This document shows, piece by piece, positions 15,254-23,380 of a stretch of DNA of 45,570 bases. The notes beneath the pieces are model-generated. The model worked only from the letters and a program-made list of their open reading frames with translations, made no database searches and was not told the DNA's origin. This DNA is from Candidatus Neomarinimicrobiota bacterium (lineage in GTDB: Bacteria > Fidelibacterota > Marinisomatia > Marinisomatales > S15-B10), in the NCBI GenBank assembly GCA_012964825.1, contig DTTI01000028.1:70614-116183 (forward strand). Reading direction: 5' to 3'. How positions within the stretch are numbered: position 1 is the stretch's first letter; the number at the start of each line of letters is the position of its first letter. Position numbers and translations under genes: made by a program.

Positions 15254-16866
15254 GTGATTCAAATAAAGAAAATGTGGCAGATATGAATACAGCAGATGAG
15301 ACCAGTCTGGAGCGGCGGGAAGTATTGAAAGGCCTGGCTACTCTGCCCGTGGTGGGTGTGTTTTTCTATAACTTGTGGAAGAAACTTCGAATCGACGCCA
15401 TGAAAAAGAACAATATTCTTGCTGATCTGTTAACGACCAAAGATGCACCAGCCGTCGTGTCTTCGGCATCTTCAGGGGATCATCTCCGCATCGGCATCAT
15501 TGGTTACGGTGGGAGGGGTCAGCACCTTGTCCGTGGCGCAGGGTTTGCTGCACCTGAATGGACGCAAAGGGCATCAGAGAATGCAAAAGAAAACAAGCTT
15601 GACAAAGGCTTTGAGACCTTCATGCAACAGGAGGATCTTAATGTATCACTGGTGGGTGTCTGCGACCTTTTTGATGTGAGAGCTGACTTGGGGATTGAGG
15701 CATCAAAAAATGAAATCAGACCGGGGGGTAAACCCATGGAGACGGCCAAGCGGTACAGGCATCATGAAAATCTTCTGGAAAATGATGACATAGATGCGGT
15801 CATTATTGGCACACCGGACCATTGGCATGCTCAAATCGCCATGGATGCGGCTAATGCTGGGAAACATGTGTACTGTGAAAAGGGTCTTACTCGCACATTT
15901 GATGAAGCCATAGATTTGTATGATACAGTAAAAAGAACTGGCATCACTTTTCAGCTAGGTCATCAGAATAGACAGGTAGAGGCCAATGAAAAAGCAAAAC
16001 AAATTATTGAACAGGGCTTATTAGGGAAAATAAATTTAGTTGAATTAGCTACAAACCGTAATTCTCCATGGGGTGCTTGGGTTTGGGATATCCATCCTGA
16101 AGGCAACAGCAAAACCATTGATTGGGATACGTTCCAAAAGAAGGCTCCTAATAAAATAGAGTTTGGGGAAGAAGCGCTTAAACGGTTTTTCCGTTGGCGT
16201 TGCTGGTTTGATTATGGAACTGGTCTTTCGGGTGATCTATTGTCTCATGATTTTGATGCCATAAATCAAATTATGGAATTAGGTATCCCCAAATACGCGT
16301 CCTCATCAGGAGGAATTTATTATTACAAAGATGGTCGAGATGTACCGGATGTATGGAATGCAACTTTTGAGTATCCTGAGAAAGATCTTACCCTTCTTTA
16401 TAGTGCAACACTTTCGAGTAATGACCCTCGTGGAAATCGAATAATGGGGCATGATGCAACTATGCAAATGGGTGGTCAAAGTGGAGGCGGATCAGTTCAT
16501 GGTTTTATTGTAAAAGCTGATCCAGAATCAACCCGTTATAAAGAGCGTATGGAAAGCGGTATCATCAATACACAGTATCCGATTTATACTTACTCACCAG
16601 GATCCAAACAAATTGATGGTGTCACATCTGCAACATCCCGCTATTTCGCCAACAAAGGACTCCTTTATACTTATCGTGAAGGCAAACGGGTTGATTCTAC
16701 CCATCTTCATGTAAAAGATTGGCTCGATGCTATACGTAACGGTGGCCAGCCAAAATGTAATATCGAAGTTGCACTGCATGAAGCTGTGGCCTGTCATATG
16801 GCGACAGAATCGTACCTCAAAGGTCGTCGGATTGAATGGGATCCGAAAAGGCGCAGACTGGTATAG
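15250..16866 (+). CDS. Tat-exported Gfo/Idh/MocA-family oxidoreductase (mosaic base composition)
   Basis: 538 aa. A twin-arginine segment (RREVLKG, Arg22-Arg23, then a hydrophobic stretch) is followed by an NAD(P)-binding Rossmann motif GIIGYGGRG at 82-90, the EKG version of the EKP motif at 210-212, and a GFO-type C-terminal domain with SHDFDAIN near 332-339. Relatives act on sugars or glycosides, often with tightly bound cofactor in the periplasm. It overlaps DoxX by 4 bp and precedes an MFS symporter. Odd: by hand count, third-position GC is about 49% for 15481-15840 but about 27% for 15961-16620, while the frame stays intact. That suggests the C-terminal two thirds were replaced by recombination with an AT-rich homologue. 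Confidence 0.88.
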   Translation: MSDSNKENVADMNTADETSLERREVLKGLATLPVVGVFFYNLWKKLRIDAMKKNNILADLLTTKDAPAVVSSASSGDHLRIGIIGYGGRGQHLVRGAGFAAPEWTQRASENAKENKLDKGFETFMQQEDLNVSLVGVCDLFDVRADLGIEASKNEIRPGGKPMETAKRYRHHENLLENDDIDAVIIGTPDHWHAQIAMDAANAGKHVYCEKGLTRTFDEAIDLYDTVKRTGITFQLGHQNRQVEANEKAKQIIEQGLLGKINLVELATNRNSPWGAWVWDIHPEGNSKTIDWDTFQKKAPNKIEFGEEALKRFFRWRCWFDYGTGLSGDLLSHDFDAINQIMELGIPKYASSSGGIYYYKDGRDVPDVWNATFEYPEKDLTLLYSATLSSNDPRGNRIMGHDATMQMGGQSGGGSVHGFIVKADPESTRYKERMESGIINTQYPIYTYSPGSKQIDGVTSATSRYFANKGLLYTYREGKRVDSTHLHVKDWLDAIRNGGQPKCNIEVALHEAVACHMATESYLKGRRIEWDPKRRRLV

Positions 16867-16901
16867 CAATATCCTAAACCGTTAAGCAGGGAGGCTCTTC
16901 C

Positions 16902-18164
16902 ATGAGCAAGAACAGTCGTCTCGGGACAATGATGTTTTTGCAGTACGCTCTCTGGGGAGCGTGGCTGCCGGTCACGGCCAGATACCTTTCAGCCAGTGTT
17001 GCTGAAGGAGGCCTCGGTTTTTCCGGTTCTGAAATAGGGATGATTCTTGGGTTGGCGGGATCCATTGGTGCAGTGGCGGCACCATTCATTGCAGGTCAGA
17101 TTGCAGACCGCTACTTCAGCACCGAAAGAATACTTGCCGCCCTGGTTCTCATTGGGGGCGTGGTAAAATGGATAACCGCCTTCCAAACCACCTATTCAGC
17201 CTGGCTCATCCTTTCCATTATTTACAGTATTGTCTACATGCCGACCCTGGCACTCTCAAATTCAATCACCTTTTCACATATGCAGGACCCGGACAGCGAC
17301 TTTCCCAAGATCCGGGTCTGGGGCACCATTGGATGGATAACCGCCAGCTGGGCCTTCCCCATGATCTGGCTCCAGACAGACCTCGGCTTTCAGTGGATGC
17401 CGCCGTTCATTGTGGGGTCAGAAGTAGCCAATGTGACAAGCCGTTTGGCAGATGCACTCATTTTTTCTGGTGTCATCTCTGTAGCTTACGGAGCGTTCTG
17501 TTTTACACTTCCACATACGGCGCCGAAGCGGGACGCTATAGAAAAATTGGCATTTAAAAAAGCATTCCGGCTCTTTAACTATTCTTCGTTCACTGTTCTT
17601 GTCGTTGCCAGTTTGGCGGTTAGTGTGATTCATCAGATTTACTTTCTTCAGACCGGCCCGTTCCTATCATCAATTGGACTGAAAGACAGCCAGATCGGAC
17701 CCGCAATGACGGTGGGGCAGTTTGCTGAAATTGCAGCCATGGCTTATCTTGGATTCTTTCTGAAAAGACTTGGTTTCCGGAAAGTGATCTTCCTGGGCGT
17801 ACTCGCATACTCCGCACGTTACGCTGTTTTCGGTACTGTATCGTTTCCTATTTGGATCATGGTAGTCAGTCAGGCTTTCCACGGAATTTGCTATGCTTTC
17901 TTTTTTGCAGGAGCTTATATCTATGTTGACAGGATCGCCGATGAAGATGTCCGCCATTCTGCTCAAACTGTCTTTGGAATTATCATTCTTGGCGGCGGTC
18001 CGGTAATAGGTGGCTGGCTCTCTGGCTATCTCCAGGAGACATACACTCAAGAAGGTCTGTTCAACTACGCACCGTTCTGGTACACTCTTTCAGCTGTAGG
18101 TTTTATCACCGCACTTTTTTTCGTATTTATGTTTAGGGAACAGTTAGAAGGAGGAGAAGCGTAG
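16902..18164 (+). CDS. MFS transporter, nucleoside:H+ symporter (NupG-like) family
   Basis: 420 aa with about 12 hydrophobic helices. The N-terminus (MMFLQYALWGAWLPVTARYL) and the cytoplasmic motif FPKIRVWGTIGWI are characteristic of the nucleoside/proton symporter branch of the major facilitator superfamily. In this kind of gene neighbourhood such proteins often carry sugars rather than nucleosides. GGGAGG lies 8 nt before the ATG. It is placed between two Gfo/Idh/MocA oxidoreductases, with only one base between its stop and the next ATG, so it probably imports the substrate or product of those enzymes. Confidence 0.87.
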   Translation: MSKNSRLGTMMFLQYALWGAWLPVTARYLSASVAEGGLGFSGSEIGMILGLAGSIGAVAAPFIAGQIADRYFSTERILAALVLIGGVVKWITAFQTTYSAWLILSIIYSIVYMPTLALSNSITFSHMQDPDSDFPKIRVWGTIGWITASWAFPMIWLQTDLGFQWMPPFIVGSEVANVTSRLADALIFSGVISVAYGAFCFTLPHTAPKRDAIEKLAFKKAFRLFNYSSFTVLVVASLAVSVIHQIYFLQTGPFLSSIGLKDSQIGPAMTVGQFAEIAAMAYLGFFLKRLGFRKVIFLGVLAYSARYAVFGTVSFPIWIMVVSQAFHGICYAFFFAGAYIYVDRIADEDVRHSAQTVFGIIILGGGPVIGGWLSGYLQETYTQEGLFNYAPFWYTLSAVGFITALFFVFMFREQLEGGEA

Positions 18165-18165
18165 C

Positions 18166-19416
18166 ATGCCCACTAAAAGATTAGGAATCGGCTTTATCGG
18201 TGGTGGTTTTATTTCCCGCTTTCACATTCGGTCTCTCATCGGAGTGCGGGATGTGGATGTGCACGGTGTCTGTTCAAAAACAAAAGCTTCCGCGGAGGAG
18301 ACAGCGGCACTTGCCAGAGAAACAGGCGTTGGCCAAGCGAAAGCCTATGACTCCATCACAGACATGGTGGCAAATTCTGATATAGATGCACTTTGGATCT
18401 GTTCTCCCAACTTTACCAGAATGGAAGTGATGGAAGAGATTGTTCAGGCTGTGGAGTCCGGTAAGGGAGAACTTATTGGTATAACGTGCGAAAAGCCTCT
18501 TGGCCGTAATGTGAGTGAGGCAAAAAGAATGGTGGAACTCGCCCAAGGAGCTAATCTTTTGGATGGTTATCTTGAGAACCAAGTTTTTGCACCTTCTGTT
18601 ACTCGAGGTAAAGAGATCGTCTGGGCTCGCGGTGCCTCTACTACGGGGCCGCCTTTCCTTGCTCGTGCGGCGGAGGAGCACAGTGGTCCTCACATGCCTT
18701 GGTTCTGGGAAGGTGAACTCCAGGGTGGTGGCGTGCTTAACGATATGATGTGTCACTCGGTAGAAGAGGCACGATTCATGCTGACACCTCCGGGCGAAAG
18801 CAGGGAAGTACTGACACCCATAAGTGTAAATGCTTACACCGCATGTCTGAAATGGCAGCGGCCAGAGTATGCAAAAATTCTGTCAGATAACAGTAGCGGG
18901 AAAACAGACTATATAAAAAGACCTTCAGAAGATTTTGCCAGGTCTCTCATTGAATATGTGACAAAGGACGGTCATAAAGTCGTAGTAGAGACCACCACAT
19001 CCTGGTGCTTTGTTGGTGCGGGACTGAGGCTGAGCATGGAGCTTTTTGGTCCTGAATATTCTATGTTTGTAAATACACTCGACTCTGATCTTCGGGTCTT
19101 TTTCAGCAGGAATGTGAAAGGGTCTGAAGGAGAAGATCTTGTTGAAAAGCAGAATGCCGAATCGGGCGAGATGCCGGTGGTAAGCAATGAAACCGATGCC
19201 TATGGCTACACCGCCGAAAACCGCCATATGGTCCAATCATTTCTAACCGGAAACAGACCGGATGAAAACTTCAATGACGGACTAAACGTAACAGAACTCC
19301 TCATGACCGCTTACATGAGTGCTGAACAAGATAAAACTATATCATTTCCGCCACCCGATCTGGACACTTTTATCCCCGCTGTTGCCCGGGGCGAATGGAA
19401 TCCCAAGGAGAGTTAA
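18166..19416 (+). CDS. Cytoplasmic Gfo/Idh/MocA-family oxidoreductase
   Basis: 416 aa without a signal peptide. It opens with the Rossmann motif GIGFIGGGFISRFH (8-21) and has the CEKPLGRN motif near 107-114 with the family's catalytic-site Lys. NDMMCHSVEEARF near 190 supplies the conserved His. Members oxidise or reduce sugar hydroxyls with NAD(P). AGAAGGAGGAG before the ATG is strong, and the gene starts one base after the MFS stop. Together with the exported homologue upstream and the DUF1080 lipoprotein downstream, it suggests a two-compartment sugar oxidation route. Its codon use is even, unlike the mosaic first oxidoreductase. Confidence 0.86.
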   Translation: MPTKRLGIGFIGGGFISRFHIRSLIGVRDVDVHGVCSKTKASAEETAALARETGVGQAKAYDSITDMVANSDIDALWICSPNFTRMEVMEEIVQAVESGKGELIGITCEKPLGRNVSEAKRMVELAQGANLLDGYLENQVFAPSVTRGKEIVWARGASTTGPPFLARAAEEHSGPHMPWFWEGELQGGGVLNDMMCHSVEEARFMLTPPGESREVLTPISVNAYTACLKWQRPEYAKILSDNSSGKTDYIKRPSEDFARSLIEYVTKDGHKVVVETTTSWCFVGAGLRLSMELFGPEYSMFVNTLDSDLRVFFSRNVKGSEGEDLVEKQNAESGEMPVVSNETDAYGYTAENRHMVQSFLTGNRPDENFNDGLNVTELLMTAYMSAEQDKTISFPPPDLDTFIPAVARGEWNPKES

Positions 19417-19420
19417 CGCA

Positions 19421-20053
19421 ATGATGAAAAGATATTTGTTTCCTGTTCTTTTTCTGGTATTTCAGGCGTGCAGTTCAAATCTTGAAAGAGAGGGTTTTGA
19501 ACGAATATTGAAAGAGAATGAAGGTGTCTTTTCCAAACACGGTTGGAATCATTACGGTCCAGGGCATTTTGAACTGGACAAAGAGACAGGCGTTCTCAGT
19601 TCCTCCGGCGGCATGGGACTTTTCTGGTACAGTGTCAGTAAATACAAAGATTTTGTCCTTGAAATGGAATTCAAATGTTCGGAGTCAAAAACCAATTCGG
19701 GTGTTTTTTTGAGAGTACCTGAAGTTCCTTCTAGCGATGAATATATTTATCACTCATTCGAAGTTCAAATCAATGAGGATGGGGAAGGCATTCACAAAAC
19801 GGCGGCTGTATATGATGCGGAGCCACCATCTCATGATGCTTCAAAACCCACTGGCGAATGGAATCAATACAGAATCACTTTCTTGGGAAAGCGTATTCAG
19901 GTTGAACTAAATGGTGAGACAGTAGTGGACTGGGAGGCCGAGCCGAGGGGGAAAATCACTGACTTTGCTGACGAGGGTTATATCGGCCTACAAAACCATG
20001 ACTGGGACACAACCGTCTCTTTCCGGAATATTTACGTTAAAGAACTGAAGTAG
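19421..20053 (+). CDS. DUF1080 (3-keto-disaccharide hydrolase-like) lipoprotein
   Basis: The start is ATG 19421 or 19424, behind AAGGAG; upstream frame extension is rejected because it runs into the previous gene. The 210-aa product has lipobox FQAC (Cys about 14). It then has the DUF1080 core: FELDKETGVLSSSGGMG, FVLEMEFKCSESKTNSGVFL and GYIGLQNHD. DUF1080 proteins have a laminin-G/glucanase-like fold, and several act as lyases or hydrolases on 3-keto-glycosides. A membrane-anchored position fits action on sugars oxidised by the Tat-exported partner upstream. It is last in the plus-strand run and converges with the ApbE gene, 9 bp apart. Confidence 0.85.
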   Translation: MMKRYLFPVLFLVFQACSSNLEREGFERILKENEGVFSKHGWNHYGPGHFELDKETGVLSSSGGMGLFWYSVSKYKDFVLEMEFKCSESKTNSGVFLRVPEVPSSDEYIYHSFEVQINEDGEGIHKTAAVYDAEPPSHDASKPTGEWNQYRITFLGKRIQVELNGETVVDWEAEPRGKITDFADEGYIGLQNHDWDTTVSFRNIYVKELK

Positions 20054-20062
20054 TTCACTTAT

Positions 20063-21088
20063 TCAGTAAGGTTTTACGTTCATTCCTGAACTTTGCTGAG
20101 ATCTAAACCGGTCCGCAGTTTCCCTTATAATTAAGAACGCTTCCACTTCCGGGAGTGATTCCACCAGTTCCAGTCCATCGGTTATAGACATTACCATAAG
20201 AGCTGTTGCCAAAGCGTCAGCATCTGTGCAGGTGGGTGCAGTGACAGTAGCTGATGCAATTCCAGATTGGGAGGGATATCCTGTCCGAGGATCGATTTCA
20301 TGGGAGTATATCTCACCGTCAATCTCAAAGTAGTTTCGGTAATCTCCTGATGTAGCCATAGCTTGATTATCCAAATTTATCACCCAGTCAAAACCTTCTT
20401 CTCTTTCGGCCGACAGTTTAGGTCTCTCAATAGCTATTGCCCATTGTTTTGCTTGAAGGTTTTTACCTTTTACTCTGACTTCTCCGCCAATCTCAACCAT
20501 CATGTCAGAGACGTTTTGAGACTCCAGATAATCGAACACCGCATCCACTCCAAAGCCTTTGGCAATGGCGTTTAGATCTATGCTGATGTAAGGATCAAGT
20601 TTCACAATTGAAGATTTTTCAGTTCTGATTTTTTCATAGCCAACATGGGACATCCTTCGGTTGATTGTCGATGAATCAGGGAATTGATCCGGCACTCCTG
20701 TATCCCCGGGGCCGAAGCCCCACAGGTAGAGAAGAGGGAAGACGGTAATGTCAAAAGCGCCATTACTTTTTCGGGACCAGTAGAGAGCGCGGTTTACTAC
20801 ATAATAAAATTCTTCCCCCACAGTAATAGGTTCGGTGGATTCTGAGCGGTTGAACCAAGATATTTCACTGCCAGGTATATAGGTTGACATTTGTCTGTTG
20901 ACTTCTATTAACACAGAATCGATACCTACTTTTAGGACTGCCGGGACTGTCAGGCCGTTTGGGGAAACATATTTTAGCTGATAGGTTGTTCCCATGGTAA
21001 TCCCCTCCAGTACCGTGAGGCTGGAAGGGCCGCCACAGGCGGTAAATATAAGTGAAATTGTAGCGGCAAGAGTGAGTGATCGAAACAT
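20063..21088 (-). CDS. apbE: FAD:protein FMN transferase (ApbE), lipoprotein
   Basis: 341 aa with lipobox FTAC (Cys18), the usual periplasmic ApbE form. Family motifs are all visible: [12 protein letters not shown] after the leader, [48 protein letters not shown] and the Mg/FAD site [13 protein letters not shown]. ApbE transfers FMN to a Thr or Ser of target flavoproteins such as Nqr, Rnf and other membrane redox subunits. No obvious target is in the window. Its position between the oxidoreductase operon and a sugar isomerase suggests it may serve a flavin carrier of that pathway, or it may be a general housekeeping copy. No Shine-Dalgarno is obvious, and its start is only 28 bp from the divergent isomerase. 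Confidence 0.92.
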   Translation of the reverse strand: MFRSLTLAATISLIFTACGGPSSLTVLEGITMGTTYQLKYVSPNGLTVPAVLKVGIDSVLIEVNRQMSTYIPGSEISWFNRSESTEPITVGEEFYYVVNRALYWSRKSNGAFDITVFPLLYLWGFGPGDTGVPDQFPDSSTINRRMSHVGYEKIRTEKSSIVKLDPYISIDLNAIAKGFGVDAVFDYLESQNVSDMMVEIGGEVRVKGKNLQAKQWAIAIERPKLSAEREEGFDWVINLDNQAMATSGDYRNYFEIDGEIYSHEIDPRTGYPSQSGIASATVTAPTCTDADALATALMVMSITDGLELVESLPEVEAFLIIRETADRFRSQQSSGMNVKPY

Positions 21089-21116
21089 GGGAAAAGGCTA
21101 TATTCCAGGGGAAAAA

Positions 21117-22055
21117 ATGAGGTCAAACAATAGGATGAAACAGATTGGAAGAAGAGAATTTATTAAAAAATCAATTGGACTTGCTGGAGGTGTGAGTATC
21201 ATGAGTGTAACAAGTACCGGTTTAACCTCATGTTCTGGTACGCCGTCATTCAAAATCTCTTTAGCGGAGTGGTCGCTCCATAGAGCAATCAGGGCCGGAG
21301 GAGTGGAACATCTTAATTTTGCTTCCATCGCCAGAAATGAATTTGGTTTAGACGCTATTGAATATGTGAACATTTTCTTTTTTGACAAGGTGGAGGACCA
21401 ATCCTACCTGAAAGAGATGAAATCTCGGGCTGACAGTGAAGGAGTGAAAAGCCTTCTGATCATGTGCGACAATGAGGGGAATCTTGGAGATCCGGACAGT
21501 GAGGCCCGGCACCAAGCCGTTGAGAATCATCATAAATTGGTGAGGGCGGCGAAATATCTGGGCTGTCACTCCATTCGGGTAAATGCCAGGAGCGAGGGTA
21601 GTTGGGAAGAGCAGATGAAACTGGCGTCGGACGGCCTCAGAACTTTGACGGAATTTGGGGATGATCTCGGTATCAATGTGATTGTGGAAAACCACGGTGG
21701 TCTTTCAAGCAACGGTCAATGGCTATCGGGCGTGATAGAGAAAGTAGATCATCCCCGGTGCGGCACACTGCCCGACTTTGGGAACTTCCAGTTGAGCGAG
21801 GGTGAGTGGTACGATCGTTACAAAGGGATCGCCGAACTGATGCCTTATGCCAAGGCTGTAAGTGCAAAAAGCCACGATTTTGATTCAGACGGTAATGAGA
21901 TTAACACAGATTATTTCAAGATGATGGGGATCGTTCTTGACGCCGGTTACAAAGGTTATGTGGGGATAGAATATGAGGGGCAGAATATTTCTGAAATGGA
22001 TGGGATCAGGGCGACAAAGAATTTGTTAGAGCGAGTACGAATTAGTTTGGAATAA
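21117..22055 (+). CDS. Tat-exported sugar isomerase/epimerase (xylose isomerase-like TIM barrel)
   Basis: I start at ATG 21117, which has AGGGGA just upstream; the 312-aa product has a twin-arginine leader ([15 protein letters not shown], Arg12-Arg13). The TIM-barrel metal ligands of this family appear in order: Glu191 in VIVENHGG, Asp220 in TLPDFGNF, His253 in AKSHDF and Glu285 in GIEYEG. Family members isomerise or epimerise keto sugars, inosoles or hydroxypyruvate. Export together with the Tat oxidoreductase suggests both act in the periplasm on the same oxidised sugar. It is divergent from apbE with 28 bp between start codons, so its promoter must lie inside apbE. Confidence 0.86.
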   Translation: MRSNNRMKQIGRREFIKKSIGLAGGVSIMSVTSTGLTSCSGTPSFKISLAEWSLHRAIRAGGVEHLNFASIARNEFGLDAIEYVNIFFFDKVEDQSYLKEMKSRADSEGVKSLLIMCDNEGNLGDPDSEARHQAVENHHKLVRAAKYLGCHSIRVNARSEGSWEEQMKLASDGLRTLTEFGDDLGINVIVENHGGLSSNGQWLSGVIEKVDHPRCGTLPDFGNFQLSEGEWYDRYKGIAELMPYAKAVSAKSHDFDSDGNEINTDYFKMMGIVLDAGYKGYVGIEYEGQNISEMDGIRATKNLLERVRISLE

Positions 22056-22126
22056 CTCAACTTAGTTACAGGAAAATCACCTCAATAAAGATGAACATGT
22101 TGGAGCATTGATCAAGAGTAATTGTT

Positions 22127-23344
22127 CTACATTTCACTGCTTGTTTCAAATCGCTCTCTGAGATAATCCTCATAGAGAATTCTCCAATTCTGCTGCACGC
22201 GGAGCATATTGTCCACTCTAATGATAATGCCGAATCCGACATCGTGAAATTCAGCTATTATTCGGTCACTGTAGATCAGATGCTCCAAGTCATTTTTACT
22301 TATGAGGTGACCGCACTGAGATTCAAATGCTCTTGTGGGTAAGAAATAGACCGCTTTCCCATTATCACCTATAAGGGCGATGTGAGACAAAGTTGTGAGA
22401 CCAGTCCAAGAAAATTCATCCAAATTGAATTGAATACACATTTCGATTGAATCCTTTTTTACGTTTTCTAAAAAAATGAGATTGAAAAAAAGGATGCTCC
22501 CAATTCCTCCTTTTACTTTTGATGAGAGTGTAGTGTAATCCTGGACACCGTTGTTATACTGCCGAAATATAATCACTTTGTTTAGTCGACTCTCTGTCCT
22601 TAGTACTCTATAACGCAGGTTAGACATTGCCAATTGATGTTCAGAGATAAGCACTTTGGTCGGGGACCGAATAAAGCCGAGAGGTATTTCAAAATGGGTA
22701 GTAGAGGATGCCGTCATAGGGAAAGTGGTATTAACAAAATGACGACCGAATTCATTGGTGGTTCCCAGACGCCATTCACCAATCTTGGTGGGAAATGAGA
22801 AAGAGAGAGAAAGTGCAATTGATGTGAAATTCTGATTTCGAGCGCGAAACTGGTGATTATAAAAGTCTGAGTGAGCATTAATTCCGGTTCTGAAATAATG
22901 GTTACCTGATATGGCGAGACGTATGAATTTTCCAACAGGAGCTTCTATACCAAAGCCCAAATAGCTTTTCCGCCAGCTTATTGAATGGGGAACATTCACT
23001 TCTTCCCAGATGGGATCTTTAGCCAACATATAGCTCAGGCCATCTTCAAAAGACACAAAATGAAAATTGGGTGTGATCTTCCGCCACCTAAAACGGGGGC
23101 CAGCATAATATTTCATGCCAAAGACCAGTCCACCGCCTGAAGCTGTCAGTTGACTGTATTCCCATTGGTATCCAAAAGGGTTATGTACCCAGAGATTTGA
23201 AGCAAGCCCCTCCAGTGGAACAGGTTCATTTAGTTCATAACTATTCTGTCCAAGAATGAGAGAAAATCCATCCTTTATTTGCTGAGCAGATGTAGTGACG
23301 GGCCAGAGGAAAATAAGGAATGACCAGAGGAGCTTGAGAATCAA
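22127..23344 (-). CDS. Secreted protein of unknown function, probably outer-membrane associated
   Basis: 405 aa. The only possible start in frame is TTG at 23344, since a stop codon lies 12 bp upstream. It begins with a signal peptide (MILKLLWSFLIFLWPVTTSA). The mature part is rich in aromatic-Gly strands (GGGLVFGMKYYAGPRFRW, YLGFGIEAPVGKFIRLAISG) as in small barrels. The last ~130 residues look globular, with mixed helix and strand and two Cys. I recognise no family. Base composition is more AT-rich than the propeller gene upstream (stop 23381). It converges with the isomerase gene; the 71-bp gap holds no strong hairpin. Confidence 0.55.
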   Translation of the reverse strand: MILKLLWSFLIFLWPVTTSAQQIKDGFSLILGQNSYELNEPVPLEGLASNLWVHNPFGYQWEYSQLTASGGGLVFGMKYYAGPRFRWRKITPNFHFVSFEDGLSYMLAKDPIWEEVNVPHSISWRKSYLGFGIEAPVGKFIRLAISGNHYFRTGINAHSDFYNHQFRARNQNFTSIALSLSFSFPTKIGEWRLGTTNEFGRHFVNTTFPMTASSTTHFEIPLGFIRSPTKVLISEHQLAMSNLRYRVLRTESRLNKVIIFRQYNNGVQDYTTLSSKVKGGIGSILFFNLIFLENVKKDSIEMCIQFNLDEFSWTGLTTLSHIALIGDNGKAVYFLPTRAFESQCGHLISKNDLEHLIYSDRIIAEFHDVGFGIIIRVDNMLRVQQNWRILYEDYLRERFETSSEM

Positions 23345-23380
23345 GCTGATGGGTCAACCTTCAATCGTGTTAAAGCAATC

